A DNA stretch of 64,000 bases, taken from NCBI RefSeq assembly GCF_900100955.1, contig NZ_FNCC01000005.1:248001-312000 (forward strand), read 5' to 3'. Positions 50,504 through 59,226 of this stretch are shown in pieces. This DNA comes from Lentzea fradiae. GTDB taxonomy: Bacteria > Actinomycetota > Actinomycetes > Mycobacteriales > Pseudonocardiaceae. The translations under genes and the position numbers were made by a program. Within the stretch, counting starts at the first letter, position 1, and the number at the start of each line of letters is the position of its first letter. Below the pieces are notes generated by a model, which was given only the letters and a program-made list of their open reading frames with translations, made no database searches and was not told where the DNA came from.

Positions 50504-51095
50504 CCGTGCGGCGGCGCAGGTACCGCACCAGCTCGATGAACCCGGTGACGACGAACGCGAGCCCGACGCCCACAGCGATCCCCAGGAGCGTGTTCTCCTG
50601 GAACACGACGCCACCGAGGTAGCCGGTCAGCGCGGTGTAGGCGCTCCAGCTGGCCGTGGCGAACGCGACGAACAGCACGTACTTGCCGACGGGGTACCGC
50701 ACGAGCCCGGTGGACAGCGTGGCGAGGTAGCGCCCGACCGGGATGAACCGGGTGGTGACCAGGACGAAACCGCCGCGGGCGTCGAGCTCGCGGGCGAACC
50801 AGTCGTGGGCCGCGCGGCGCTTCGAGCCCGGTGGCAGCCGCTTGAGGACGCGCTCTCCGAGGAGCCGTCCGACGGAGTAGGGGAGCAGGTCGCCGAGGAA
50901 CGCGCCGGCCGTGGTGGCGGCGATGACGAGCACGATGTCCGTCTGGCCGGTGGCGGCGTACACCCCGGCGACGATCACGACCGGCTCGCTCGGGATCAGC
51001 GGCAGGAACGAGTCCAGAAAGGACACCGCCGCCAGCACCGCGTACAGCCAGGGCGAGGAGATGAGCGACTCCGCGAGCCGCAGCCAGTCGATCAC
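50481..51095 (-). CDS. DedA family membrane protein
   Basis: A 204-residue polytopic protein. It has PWLYAVLAAVSFLDSFLPLI, the conserved re-entrant segment PSEPVVIVAGVYAATG, the FLGDLLPYSVGRLLGE helix and the RFIPVGRYLATLSTGLVRYP arginine motif of the DedA/SNARE-associated family. These are undecaprenyl-phosphate or phospholipid flippase-like proteins. GTG 51095 is preferred because it overlaps the stop of a well-initiated 14-codon leader ORF (GTGA). Its 3' end overlaps the convergent LysR by 23 bp. Confidence 0.85.
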   Translation of the reverse strand: MIDWLRLAESLISSPWLYAVLAAVSFLDSFLPLIPSEPVVIVAGVYAATGQTDIVLVIAATTAGAFLGDLLPYSVGRLLGERVLKRLPPGSKRRAAHDWFARELDARGGFVLVTTRFIPVGRYLATLSTGLVRYPVGKYVLFVAFATASWSAYTALTGYLGGVVFQENTLLGIAVGVGLAFVVTGFIELVRYLRRRTVTAAVGD

Positions 51096-51136
51096 GGGCC
51101 GCCGCCCGTCGTCGCGGGGCGGGGGTGGTTCGTCAT
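51092..51136 (-). CDS. Leader peptide before dedA, translationally coupled
   Basis: A 14-codon ORF (MTNHPRPATTGGGP) with a strong GGAGGG box seven bases before its ATG at 51136. Its TGA overlaps the DedA GTG. DedA itself has no good ribosome-binding site, so the leader probably delivers ribosomes to it. The same frame can be extended to an ATG at 51421 (109 residues), but that part has no recognisable family. Confidence 0.45.
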   Translation of the reverse strand: MTNHPRPATTGGGP

Positions 51137-51521
51137 GGTGTTTCCCTCCGGAGACGGGTGAGCCGGCCCGACGACGATCTCGGCGGACGCGGCCCGGAGA
51201 CATGCCGGTGAGCCGACCAGGCCCAGCGCCGTCAGCCAGTTCATCGGCCCGTCGCCGAGCGCGTTGGCGTCGGTGAACCGCCGCCCCGGTTCCCGTGCCA
51301 GCACGCGTTCCTGCCCCTCTGACAGGTCAAGCACACGGGCGAAGAGCCCCGCTCCCCTGACGCAGGCATGGGGGTACCCAGGGATGTGTTGCTGCACAAG
51401 GATTTCTCGCTCTTCATTCACCGAGACGCGGCGACTGCCGCACTTCCGAAACTAGGCACGTGCCGGGGGGGACGACAAGTGCGTTCTCGGCAAGGGAGCG
51501 TTCGTCCTCGCGCAATCGGGG
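51137..51521. other. Intergenic region upstream of dedA
   Basis: I see no firm gene. A minus-strand frame from 51421 runs into the dedA leader but looks weak. A GGGGTACCC palindrome-like stretch lies around 51370. The promoter of dedA is expected here. Confidence 0.35.
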
Positions 51522-51908
51522 CTACGCGCCGCCGGAGCCGTACGGGCGGGTGATGATCTCCAGGCCGTGCCCGTCCGGGTCGTCCCAGTACACGCCGCGC
51601 CCGCCATCGCGGCGGTTGATCCGGCCGGGCTGCGAGTGGTGCGGGTCGGCCCAGTAGCCGAGGCCGAGCGCCTCGATGCGGCCGAAGACCTCGTCGAACT
51701 CGTCCTCGGTCACGAGGAACGCGTAGTGCTGGGCGGTGATCGGGCCGCGCCACGTCAGGTAGTCGAGCGAGACGCCGTTGGACAGTTCGACCACTAAGAA
51801 CGGTCCGTACCGGACCGGGTCCGGCAGGTCGAGGATCTCGGTCAGGAAGTGCGCGGAGCGGGCCTGGTCGGAGGCGTGGACGATGGTGTGGTTCAGCTGT
51901 GCGGGCAT
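51522..51908 (-). CDS. VOC family protein (glyoxalase/bleomycin-resistance type)
   Basis: A 128-residue single-domain VOC protein: LNHTIVHASDQARSAHFLTE, YGPFLVVELSNGVSLDYLTW, AFLVTEDEFDEVFGRIEALG and GVYWDDPDGHGLEIITRPYG. The His near the start and the Glu in LEIITRPY are in the positions of metal ligands, so it could be an enzyme such as a glyoxalase or dioxygenase relative. ATG 51908. It is a single gene, 93 bp from the divergent GH92 gene. Confidence 0.88.
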   Translation of the reverse strand: MPAQLNHTIVHASDQARSAHFLTEILDLPDPVRYGPFLVVELSNGVSLDYLTWRGPITAQHYAFLVTEDEFDEVFGRIEALGLGYWADPHHSQPGRINRRDGGRGVYWDDPDGHGLEIITRPYGSGGA

Positions 51909-51988
51909 GGGTGATGCTTACTCCACCGGTCCCCACCATGTCCCGTTGTCATCGGGTGAAGGGGTGTCGGGACAGCGGGGTTTCGGAC

Positions 51989-51994
51989 GATACT
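51989..51994 (+). promoter_or_regulatory. -10-like box, leaderless GH92 transcript
   Basis: GATACT ends seven bases before ATG 52002 and no Shine-Dalgarno sequence is present. Confidence 0.4.
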
Positions 51995-52001
51995 GCCCTC
52001 T

Positions 52002-55000
52002 ATGCGGACACTGGTTGTAGTCGGACTGTTACTCGGGTTAACAGTTCCTGCGCAAGCGGCTCAGGCGGACGAGGACCCCTCGTCCCTGGTGAACCCCTTC
52101 GTGGGGACGCAGAACTTCGGCAACACCTTCCCCGGCGCCTCGGTGCCGTTCGGAATGGTGCAGGTCAGCCCCGACACGGGAGGTCAGGGCGGGTACGACT
52201 ACAAGGCCGACTCGATCTACGGGTTCTCGCAGACGCACCTGTCGGGCGTGGGCTGCGGCGTCATGGGCGAGCTGCCGGTCATGCCGACGGTCGGGTCCGT
52301 TGACAACGTTGACATCAACGCCTACAAGTCGGCGTTCAGCCATTCGGATGAAGATGCGGAACCCGGCCGCTACCGCGTCGGGCTGTCTCGATACGGCGTG
52401 GACGCGGAGCTCACAGCCACGCGGCGGACGGGGTGGCAGCGCTACACGTTCCCGTCGTCGGCCGCCGCCAACGTCCTGTTCAACACCGGCAAGTCGAACC
52501 AGACGGTGCTCGATTCGGAGATCCACGTCGTCGGCGACCGGACCATCGAGGGCCGGGTGCGCAACGGCCGGTTCTGCGCGGGCAAGGACGAGCACACCGT
52601 CTACTTCACGGCGTCGTTCGACCGGCCGTTCTCGTCGTTCGGGTCGTGGCGCGGGACCACGCCCACGCCGGGCAGCCGGGACGCCGCGGGCGAGGGCGGG
52701 AACGGCGCGTGGGTCACGTTCGACGCCACCACCGACCGCGACGTGGTGCTCAAGGTCGGCCTGTCCTACACCGGCATCGAGGGAGCCCGGAAGAACCTCG
52801 CGGCGGAGGCGCCTTCCTACGACTTCGACGCGGTGACGGCGGCGGCCAAGGACGTGTGGAAGAAGCAGCTGGACGCCGTGAAGGTGTCCGGCGGGCCGCG
52901 GGAGCGCCAGGTCGCGTTCTACACCGCGCTCTACCACTCGGTGCTGCACCCGAACCTCGCCGGTGACGTCGACGGCAAGTACATGGGCTTCGACAACCAG
53001 GTCCGCACCGCGCAGGGCTACACGCCGTACCAGAACTTCTCGCTCTGGGACACCTACCGGCCGCAGAACCAGCTGCTGCAGCTCCTCGAACCGCAGGTCG
53101 CCAGGGACGTCGCGCTGTCGGTCGTGGCGAGCGGGCGGGACGGCGGGTGGCTGCCGCGCTGGGCGCTGGCCTCGTCGGAGACCAACATCATGACCGGTGA
53201 CCCGGTCACGCCGTTCCTCGTGGAGGCGTGGTCCAAGGGCCTGCTGAAGGGGTTCGAGGAGGAGACCTACCAGCTCCTGCGCACCAACGCCACGTCGCTG
53301 CCGCCCGCCGGCTCGCCGTACAACGGCCGCTCGGGCGTCACCTACTACCAGGACCGCGGCTACATCCCGTCCGGCCTCGAACTGGGCGAGGACTGCGCGC
53401 ACAAGGGCGGCGACAACGACTGTGCGCACCCCGCGTCGGCCACGCTGGAGTACGCGGCGGCGGACGCGTCGCTCGCGTTGATGGCGAAGGCGCTGGGGCA
53501 CCGGTCCGACGCGCGGATGTTCGCCGACCGCGGCCAGTGGTACCGCAACCTGTGGGACTCCTCGATCGGCCAGTTCCGGCCGCGCACCACCGCCGGCACC
53601 TTCGTGTCGCCGTACAACCCCGTCGACGCGGGGCACCAGTTCCACGAGGGCGGCGCCTACCAGTACCAGTGGCTCGTGCCGCAGGACCCGGCCGGCCTCG
53701 TGTCGCTGATGGGCGGCCGCAAGGAGACCGAGAAGCGCCTCGACTCGTTCTTCGTCTACGACAAGCTGCTCGTCGACCCCGAGGGCACGGCGCGCAAGGA
53801 CTGGATCACCGAGCCGTACGACTACTACGGCAAGCCGACCTACAACCCGAACAACGAACCCGACCTGCTCGCGCCCTACATGTACCTGTGGACGGGAACG
53901 CCGTCGAAGACCGCGACGGTCGTGCGGGCCGCGATGACGTTGTTCACCACGGGGCCGGACGGCATGACCGGCAACGACGACCTGGGCACCATGTCGGCCT
54001 GGTACATCTTCTCGTCGCTGGGCCTGTACCCGACGTTCAACGGCGCGGACTTCCTCGCGCTGTCGTCGCCGCAGTTCGAGTCGGCGACCGTCCGGATCGG
54101 ACAGTACGGCAAGCAGGGCGGCACGCTGACCGTGACGGCGAAGGGTGTCTCGGACACCAACCGGTACATCAAGAGCGTCTCCTTCGGTGGCCGTGACGTG
54201 AAGAAGACGTGGCTGTCGTGGACCTCGTTGCAGCGCGGCGGAAAGCTCGTCCACCAGGTGTCGTCGAAGCCGTCGTCGTGGGGCACCGGCAAGTCGGACG
54301 AGCCGCCGTCGCTGAACGACGGCAACGCCGACTCGCGGCGGGCGCTGTCGGCGTCGTTGCGCAACACCGAGATCGTCGTCCCGTCCTCGGAAACCGCGCA
54401 GTCGTTGACGTTGCAGCTCGACGTGCTCGCGCAGGCTCCGGGCGCGACGACCGTCCGTCCGAAGGTCACCGCGCCCGCGGGCTGGAAGGTGAGCGGTACC
54501 AAGCCGGTCACCATCGTGTCGCGGCACCTGCCGACGCAGAAGACGGTGCCGGTGACGCTGTCCGTGCCCGCCGGAGCGGCACCCGGTGCGTACGAGGTCT
54601 CCGTGCAGGTCGAGTCGATCGCACTGAAGGCCGTGATCGAGGTCAAACCGGCCGCGTTGTGCGCTCAGTCGACGTGCTCGATCGACCTGACGCCGGAGCT
54701 CAACCACGACGGCACGGCCACGGTCGACGACACCGAGTCCGGGAACTTCGACGGTGGCGGCTGGAGCTACGACGCCGCCCTGATGCCCGCCAAGGGCCCC
54801 GTGACGTGGGGCGGCATCACCTACCAGGCACCGGATCCGACCGGCACGGCGCCGAACTTCGTGGAGGCGCGGGGCCAGGGCCTGCTGCTGCCGCCCGGCC
54901 AGTTCTCCTGGCTGCACCTGGTGGGCGCGTCGCACAACGGCCCGGTGCCGGCCGCCTTCACGGTCTGGTACACCGACGGCACCTCGGCCGAGGTGGTGAC

Positions 55001-55196
55001 TTCTGTGCCGGACTGGGCGAACGGCGGCCCGACCCTGCTGGAGATGCCGCACCGCATCAAGGCCGGGCAGGGTGTCGACGGGCCGCCGGTGCGGTTGTTC
55101 GGGGAGTCGCTGCGCCTGGACGCCACCAAGACGGTGCGCTCGGTGACGCTGCCGGACGACCCGCGGGTGGAGCTGTACGCGCTGACACTGGCCTGA
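52002..55196 (+). CDS. Secreted GH92 alpha-mannosidase
   Basis: A 1064-residue exported enzyme. The signal peptide (1-20) ends VPAQAA. The GH92 domain (about 25-735) carries LVNPFVGTQNFGNTFPGASV, YGFSQTHLSGVGCGVMGELP, GGWLPRWALASSETNIMTGD, HEGGAYQYQWLVPQDPAGL, NEPDLLAPYMYLWTG and GNDDLGTMSAWYIFSSLGLY, the landmarks of calcium-dependent exo-mannosidases. A NEW3-type domain (about 795-890) and a C-terminal beta domain (about 895-1064) follow. It trims alpha-mannose from fungal or yeast glycans, in keeping with the nearby chitin-degrading genes. Confidence 0.92.
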   Translation: MRTLVVVGLLLGLTVPAQAAQADEDPSSLVNPFVGTQNFGNTFPGASVPFGMVQVSPDTGGQGGYDYKADSIYGFSQTHLSGVGCGVMGELPVMPTVGSVDNVDINAYKSAFSHSDEDAEPGRYRVGLSRYGVDAELTATRRTGWQRYTFPSSAAANVLFNTGKSNQTVLDSEIHVVGDRTIEGRVRNGRFCAGKDEHTVYFTASFDRPFSSFGSWRGTTPTPGSRDAAGEGGNGAWVTFDATTDRDVVLKVGLSYTGIEGARKNLAAEAPSYDFDAVTAAAKDVWKKQLDAVKVSGGPRERQVAFYTALYHSVLHPNLAGDVDGKYMGFDNQVRTAQGYTPYQNFSLWDTYRPQNQLLQLLEPQVARDVALSVVASGRDGGWLPRWALASSETNIMTGDPVTPFLVEAWSKGLLKGFEEETYQLLRTNATSLPPAGSPYNGRSGVTYYQDRGYIPSGLELGEDCAHKGGDNDCAHPASATLEYAAADASLALMAKALGHRSDARMFADRGQWYRNLWDSSIGQFRPRTTAGTFVSPYNPVDAGHQFHEGGAYQYQWLVPQDPAGLVSLMGGRKETEKRLDSFFVYDKLLVDPEGTARKDWITEPYDYYGKPTYNPNNEPDLLAPYMYLWTGTPSKTATVVRAAMTLFTTGPDGMTGNDDLGTMSAWYIFSSLGLYPTFNGADFLALSSPQFESATVRIGQYGKQGGTLTVTAKGVSDTNRYIKSVSFGGRDVKKTWLSWTSLQRGGKLVHQVSSKPSSWGTGKSDEPPSLNDGNADSRRALSASLRNTEIVVPSSETAQSLTLQLDVLAQAPGATTVRPKVTAPAGWKVSGTKPVTIVSRHLPTQKTVPVTLSVPAGAAPGAYEVSVQVESIALKAVIEVKPAALCAQSTCSIDLTPELNHDGTATVDDTESGNFDGGGWSYDAALMPAKGPVTWGGITYQAPDPTGTAPNFVEARGQGLLLPPGQFSWLHLVGASHNGPVPAAFTVWYTDGTSAEVVTSVPDWANGGPTLLEMPHRIKAGQGVDGPPVRLFGESLRLDATKTVRSVTLPDDPRVELYALTLA

Positions 55197-55206
55197 TACT
55201 GGAAGG

Positions 55207-56100
55207 GTGAAGCGCCTCCCCAGCAGTCAGCGCTCGAAGGTCTGGGCGGACGGCGGTCGCATCGTCAAGCAGGTCATCGGCGATGCGGCCGCTTTCTCCC
55301 GTGAGGTCACCGCGTTGCGGCTGGCCGCGCACACCGGTGTGGTCCCGCGTGTCCTCGACGTGGACGAGGACACGCGGACCGTGGTGCTCGAACGGCTCCG
55401 GTCCGATCCGCCGCGGGAGGACTGGGTGGTCGACTACGCCCGCGGCCTCGCCCGCTTGCACGCCGCGACCGGCCCGGAGCACGCGGGACTCCTGCCCCGC
55501 CAGGAGATCCCGGACCCCGCGCCGTTCCTGCGGTTCGCGCGGGCGCTCGGCGTCGAGATCGGCGGTGCCGAGGCCGAGCTGACCTTCGAGGACACCGGGA
55601 GGTTCGACCTGCTGCACGGCGACCCGTGCCCCGGCAACGACCTCTACACCGAGCGGGGCGCCCGGTTCATCGACCTGGAAGGCGCCGCGCTCGGCGACGG
55701 GCTGACGGAGCTCGTCTACCTCCGCATCGGCTTCCCGACCTGCGCGATCGTCACGGAGACACCGCGCGGGCTGCGAGAGGCCGCGGAGCAGGTCTACTTC
55801 GCCGAACGCGGCTTCACGGAAGGGCTGGAGGACGCCTGCGTGCGGTGGCTGGTGCAGGGCGACGCGCTGGTGCCGAGGTCGGAGCGGGACGGCACCGACC
55901 ACCTCGCGAGGGTCCTCGACGAGGACTGGCGTTGGTACAGCGCCACCGCACGGGCCCGGCTGCTGTACCGGACGCGGGTGGTGGCGACGTTCACCGACAC
56001 CCACCCGAGAACGAGCGCCCTGGCGCAGCGGTTGCACGAGCGGATGAGCAGGCTCTGGAAGGTGCGGCCGATCAACACCGTCCGCACCCACGTCTCATGA
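55207..56100 (+). CDS. Aminoglycoside phosphotransferase-like kinase
   Basis: A 297-residue APH/ChoK-fold protein. The start WADGGRIVKQVIGDAAAFSR gives the ATP-binding lysine, and the catalytic loop is FDLLHGDPCPGND, followed by the metal-binding ARFIDLEGAALGDG. The acceptor-binding part is short. The substrate may be a small metabolite rather than an antibiotic. GTG 55207 with GGAAGG directly before it is the only good start. Located 10 bp after the GH92 gene, so co-transcription is likely, with a sugar kinase role possible (inference). The 3' end overlaps the pseudouridine synthase by six bases. Confidence 0.82.
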   Translation: MKRLPSSQRSKVWADGGRIVKQVIGDAAAFSREVTALRLAAHTGVVPRVLDVDEDTRTVVLERLRSDPPREDWVVDYARGLARLHAATGPEHAGLLPRQEIPDPAPFLRFARALGVEIGGAEAELTFEDTGRFDLLHGDPCPGNDLYTERGARFIDLEGAALGDGLTELVYLRIGFPTCAIVTETPRGLREAAEQVYFAERGFTEGLEDACVRWLVQGDALVPRSERDGTDHLARVLDEDWRWYSATARARLLYRTRVVATFTDTHPRTSALAQRLHERMSRLWKVRPINTVRTHVS

Positions 56101-57003
56101 CCAGGCGGACAGCTCCAGCCGCGAGGTGAACGACCGCTCCACTCCGGACACCGGGTCCACAAAGGACAACGTGCGGGCCAGCAGCTGCAACGGCGACGAG
56201 AAGTCGTCGAGCGGGCGTTCCCGCACCACGGGGTAGAAGTCGTCGTTCAAGATCGGCACGCCCAGCCCCGACATGTGCAGCCGCAGCTGGTGCGTCCGGC
56301 CGGTCAACGGCTTCAGCCGGTACCGGCCCAGGCCGTCGCGGTGCTCCACGAGGGACACGTGCGTCTCGGCGTTCGGTTCGCCGTCGACCTCGAACGCCGT
56401 GATGATCCCGCGTTCCTTCATGATCCGGGAACGCACCACGCGTGGCAGCTCCAGCGACGGGTCGTACGGCGCGACCGCCTCGTACTCCTTCGTGACCACC
56501 CGGTCGCGGAACATCGTCTGGTACTTGCCGCGCAGCTCCCGCCGCACCACGAACAGCACGAGTCCGGCGGTGACGCGGTCGAGGCGGTGAGCAGGGGACA
56601 AATCGGGCAAACCGAGCTGGTCGCGCAGCTTCACGAGTGCGGTTTGCATCACGTGCTGCCCCCGCGGGATGGTCGCGAGGAAGTGCGGCTTGTCGGCCAC
56701 CACGATGTCGTCGTCCCGGTGGACCACGCCCACCTCGAACGGCACCTCCACCTCGACGGGCAGGTCCCGGTGGAACCAGATGTAGCTGTCCGGCACGAAC
56801 GGCGCGTCGATGCCCAACGGGCCGGAGGTGCCCCAAATGCGCTGGTCACGCAGCATTTCGGCGATGCGTTCCGAAGCCACGCGCGGCAGGCGTTCCACCA
56901 GGTGGTCGCGCAGCAGCAGCCACGGGCCCTCGGCGGGCAGCTTCAACCGGGCCGCGTCCAGGCCGTTGCGCTGGGGGAGTGGGGAGGAGGGTTTGCGTCT
57001 CAT
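56095..57003 (-). CDS. RluA-family pseudouridine synthase
   Basis: A 302-residue protein: an N-terminal helical part, VHRDDDIVVADKPHFLATIP, the catalytic motif AHRLDRVTAGLVLF with Asp142, FRDRVVTKEYEAV, and PLTGRTHQLRLHMSGLGVPI then LNDDFYP. This is the RluA branch that modifies uridines in rRNA or tRNA; the exact site is unclear. ATG 57003 is preferred over an upstream in-frame ATG at 57057. It is divergent from the EamA exporter. Confidence 0.88.
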   Translation of the reverse strand: MRRKPSSPLPQRNGLDAARLKLPAEGPWLLLRDHLVERLPRVASERIAEMLRDQRIWGTSGPLGIDAPFVPDSYIWFHRDLPVEVEVPFEVGVVHRDDDIVVADKPHFLATIPRGQHVMQTALVKLRDQLGLPDLSPAHRLDRVTAGLVLFVVRRELRGKYQTMFRDRVVTKEYEAVAPYDPSLELPRVVRSRIMKERGIITAFEVDGEPNAETHVSLVEHRDGLGRYRLKPLTGRTHQLRLHMSGLGVPILNDDFYPVVRERPLDDFSSPLQLLARTLSFVDPVSGVERSFTSRLELSAWS

Positions 57004-57096
57004 CGCACCCGCCAGTCTAAATGTTCGGAAAATCCGAACGATATCGCTCGCAAACATGCGCTGTACCGAAGAGACCTGGTCAACAAGGCTGTGCGC

Positions 57097-57960
57097 ATGC
57101 CCGTTTTCCTCGTTCTCGGTTCCGTCATCTCCCTGCAGGTCGGTGCGGCGTTCGCCAGCCGGCTCTTCGGGGAGATCGGCGCGCCGGGAGCCACGGCGTT
57201 AAGGCTCGGCATCGCGGCGTTGATGCTCGCGGTGGTGGCGCGGCCGAAGTTCCGGCCGGAGACGCTCGTGCTCGGCATGACGATGGCCGGGATGAACGGC
57301 ACGTTCTACCTCGCACTCGACCGGATTCCGCTCGGTGTGGCCGTGACGATCGAGTTCCTCGGGCCGCTGGGGCTCGCGGCGGTGCTGAGCCGCCGGGCGC
57401 GGGACTTCGTCTGGGTCGCGCTGGCGCTCGCCGGCATCGGCGTCCTCGGCGTGCGGGAGTACACCGGCGCGGCGCTCGACCTCGTCGGCGTCGCCCTCGC
57501 GCTGATCGCCGCGGTGTTCTGGGCCTGCTACATCCTCGCCGGGCGCAAGATCGCCACGGCCGGGCTCGGCACCGGTGGGCTCGCGGGTGCCAGCCTGATC
57601 TCGGCGGCGCTCACCTTGCCGTACGGGTTGTCGACGGCGGGTGCCACGTTGTTCGAGCCGAAGATCCTGCTGCTCGGGGCGCTGGTCGCGCTGCTCGCGT
57701 CCGCGTTGCCCTACACGCTGGAGATCCGGGCACTCAAGTCGTTGCGCCCCAGCACGTTCGGCGTCGTGCTCGCGCTCGAACCGGCAGCGGCGGCGCTGGC
57801 GGGAGCGGTCCTGCTCGGCCAGCACCTGAGCGCGGTGTCGCTGCTCGGCGTGGCGCTGGTGATCACGGCCGGAGTTGGAGCGGCGCTACTGCCAGCGCGA
57901 GCGCCTCGCGAAACGCCCGCACGGCGGGATGAGGACCTCGTCCTGCCCGTGCCGCAGTGA
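57097..57960 (+). CDS. EamA family exporter (RhtA-like)
   Basis: A 287-residue carrier with about ten membrane helices in two EamA repeats (about 1-125 and 130-265): RLFGEIGAPGATALRLGIAA, GTFYLALDRIPLGVAVTIEF then LGPLG, and ALKSLRPSTFGVVLALEPAA. The pattern EFLGPLG and LALEPAAAALAG is that of threonine/homoserine exporter RhtA relatives. It probably exports amino acids or analogues. ATG 57097 follows AAGG by eight bases; a GTG two codons earlier is possible. The last 98 bases overlap the convergent LysR. Confidence 0.88.
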   Translation: MPVFLVLGSVISLQVGAAFASRLFGEIGAPGATALRLGIAALMLAVVARPKFRPETLVLGMTMAGMNGTFYLALDRIPLGVAVTIEFLGPLGLAAVLSRRARDFVWVALALAGIGVLGVREYTGAALDLVGVALALIAAVFWACYILAGRKIATAGLGTGGLAGASLISAALTLPYGLSTAGATLFEPKILLLGALVALLASALPYTLEIRALKSLRPSTFGVVLALEPAAAALAGAVLLGQHLSAVSLLGVALVITAGVGAALLPARAPRETPARRDEDLVLPVPQ

Positions 57961-58759
57961 ACAGCAGCCGGGACATCGGCACCGGCAGCTCGTGCAGGTC
58001 GACGGTGACCTCGCGCTCGTACCAGACCAGGTCCGGGATGAGCCCGACCGCGAGGTCCCGTTCCACGAACCGCAGCTTCACCAGCACGTCGGTCGAGGAG
58101 AAGCGGATGTCCGGCTCGAAACCGTTGTGGCGGCACCAGTGCACGTTGAACGTGCGCTGCGGGTAGCCCGGCGGTTCCATGATCCACGGGTAGCCGGCGA
58201 TCTCCTCGACCGGCAGGCCACGCGGGACGGCGAGCCGGATCGGGTCCCGGTGCAGCTCCCGGTAGTCGAGCGCGGCGAACCGCGCCTCCGGCTGGTCCGG
58301 CCACTCCTCGGCGAAGACGAGGTCGAAGTCCCTGGCGTTCAAGGCGGACAACGCCTCCGAGGGGTCGAGCACCTGGAACTCGATGCGCAGCGCCGGGTGT
58401 GCGTCGCGCATGCGGGCGAGGGTCGCCGGGATCAGTGCCAGCGCGGCGGTCTGGAACGTCGCGACCCGCAGCGTGCCGGTGACGTCGTGCAGCGACGAGG
58501 CGATCTCCGACTCCGCCCGCTCCAGCCGGGTGAGGACGTCCTCGGTGTGCCGCACCAGGATCTCGGCCTGCGGCGTCAGCCTCACCCGCCGCCCGACCGG
58601 TTCCAGCAGCGGCACGCCGACCTCGCTCTCCAGCAGGGACAGCTGCTGCGACACCGAGGACGGGCTGTAGTTCAACGCCTGCGCGACCGCCGCGAGCGTT
58701 CCCCGCTGGGAGAGCTCGCGCAGCAGGCGCAGCCGGTGGAGGTCGAACACCCCGGTCAT
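57863..58759 (-). CDS. LysR family transcriptional regulator
   Basis: A 298-residue regulator: HTH at about 3-65 (LHRLRLLRELSQRGTLAAVA, QALNYSPSSVSQQLSLLESE), effector domain at about 90-290 (LRVATFQTAALALIPATLAR, ARDFDLVFAEEWPDQPEARF, RLAVPRGLPVEEIAGYPWIM). The type with ALNYSPSSVSQQL is common in actinomycetes next to transporters. It is convergent with the EamA exporter, so it may control it. The C-terminal 32 codons overlap the exporter gene on the opposite strand. Confidence 0.88.
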   Translation of the reverse strand: MTGVFDLHRLRLLRELSQRGTLAAVAQALNYSPSSVSQQLSLLESEVGVPLLEPVGRRVRLTPQAEILVRHTEDVLTRLERAESEIASSLHDVTGTLRVATFQTAALALIPATLARMRDAHPALRIEFQVLDPSEALSALNARDFDLVFAEEWPDQPEARFAALDYRELHRDPIRLAVPRGLPVEEIAGYPWIMEPPGYPQRTFNVHWCRHNGFEPDIRFSSTDVLVKLRFVERDLAVGLIPDLVWYEREVTVDLHELPVPMSRLLFTAARAGRGPHPAVRAFREALALAVAPLQLRP

Positions 58760-58949
58760 TATCCGCTACGGCGCCGATACCGCCCCTGGGAAACGTGCTG
58801 CCTCGGCACGTCCGGGAAGCTCGGGATCGGGGATGGAGCACGCGAACGGGATCTCGTCACCCGGGAGGACCGCGCGTCGGACGAGGACGGCTACCTGGTC
58901 GAGGTCAGGCCGGGCGTGCGGAACTGCTGAGTCACGTCGTTCGGGCTGG

Positions 58950-59216
58950 TCACGCTCCCAGACGAGAAAGCCGCGACGTTCCGGGTTCGAACGTTCCGGT
59001 CCGGGGCGCCTTCGAACGTGACGCACCAGCGGACGGGGCAGGTCTGAGGGCCTGTCTGGCACACCACGCGCTCGCGGCGGCCATCAGCGCCGTGAGCGCG
59101 TAGGGCCAGGTCGTTCTCTCCGTGATCGCCAGGCCGGCGTTCGTGGCCGCCAGCAGGCCGAAGGTGGTGCAGAGCAGCCACCAGGTGAGCTGGTCCGCGC
59201 GCGCGTGAGCCGTCAT
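58950..59216 (-). CDS. Small two-helix membrane protein
   Basis: An 88-residue protein with two hydrophobic helices (LTWWLLCTTFGLLAATNAGL and WPYALTALMAAASAWCARQA) and a positively charged, Ser/Pro-rich tail. No family is recognised. ATG 59216 lies ten bases after the stop of the coiled-coil gene on the same strand, suggesting a two-gene operon. The stretch from 58766 to 58949 after it holds no credible gene. Confidence 0.58.
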   Translation of the reverse strand: MTAHARADQLTWWLLCTTFGLLAATNAGLAITERTTWPYALTALMAAASAWCARQALRPAPSAGASRSKAPRTGTFEPGTSRLSRLGA

Positions 59217-59226
59217 GGCGGCGGGG

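Noticed and set aside
52038-55052. A 1004-codon open frame antisense to the GH92 gene
   Set aside because: It lacks any recognisable motif, is Arg/Val/His-rich as expected from the reverse of GC-rich coding DNA, and the GH92 gene on the other strand is certain.
55207-56100. Antibiotic-resistance aminoglycoside phosphotransferase
   Set aside because: The kinase loop is real, but the fold is shared by many metabolic kinases and the GH92 neighbour gives no link to antibiotics, so a resistance name is not supported.
58795-59103. Plus-strand frames after the LysR gene, first suspected as a DUF397-type gene
   Set aside because: The expected DUF397 motif (W-x-KSS...V-A-x-RDS) is not there in any frame, and no start with a ribosome-binding site fits.
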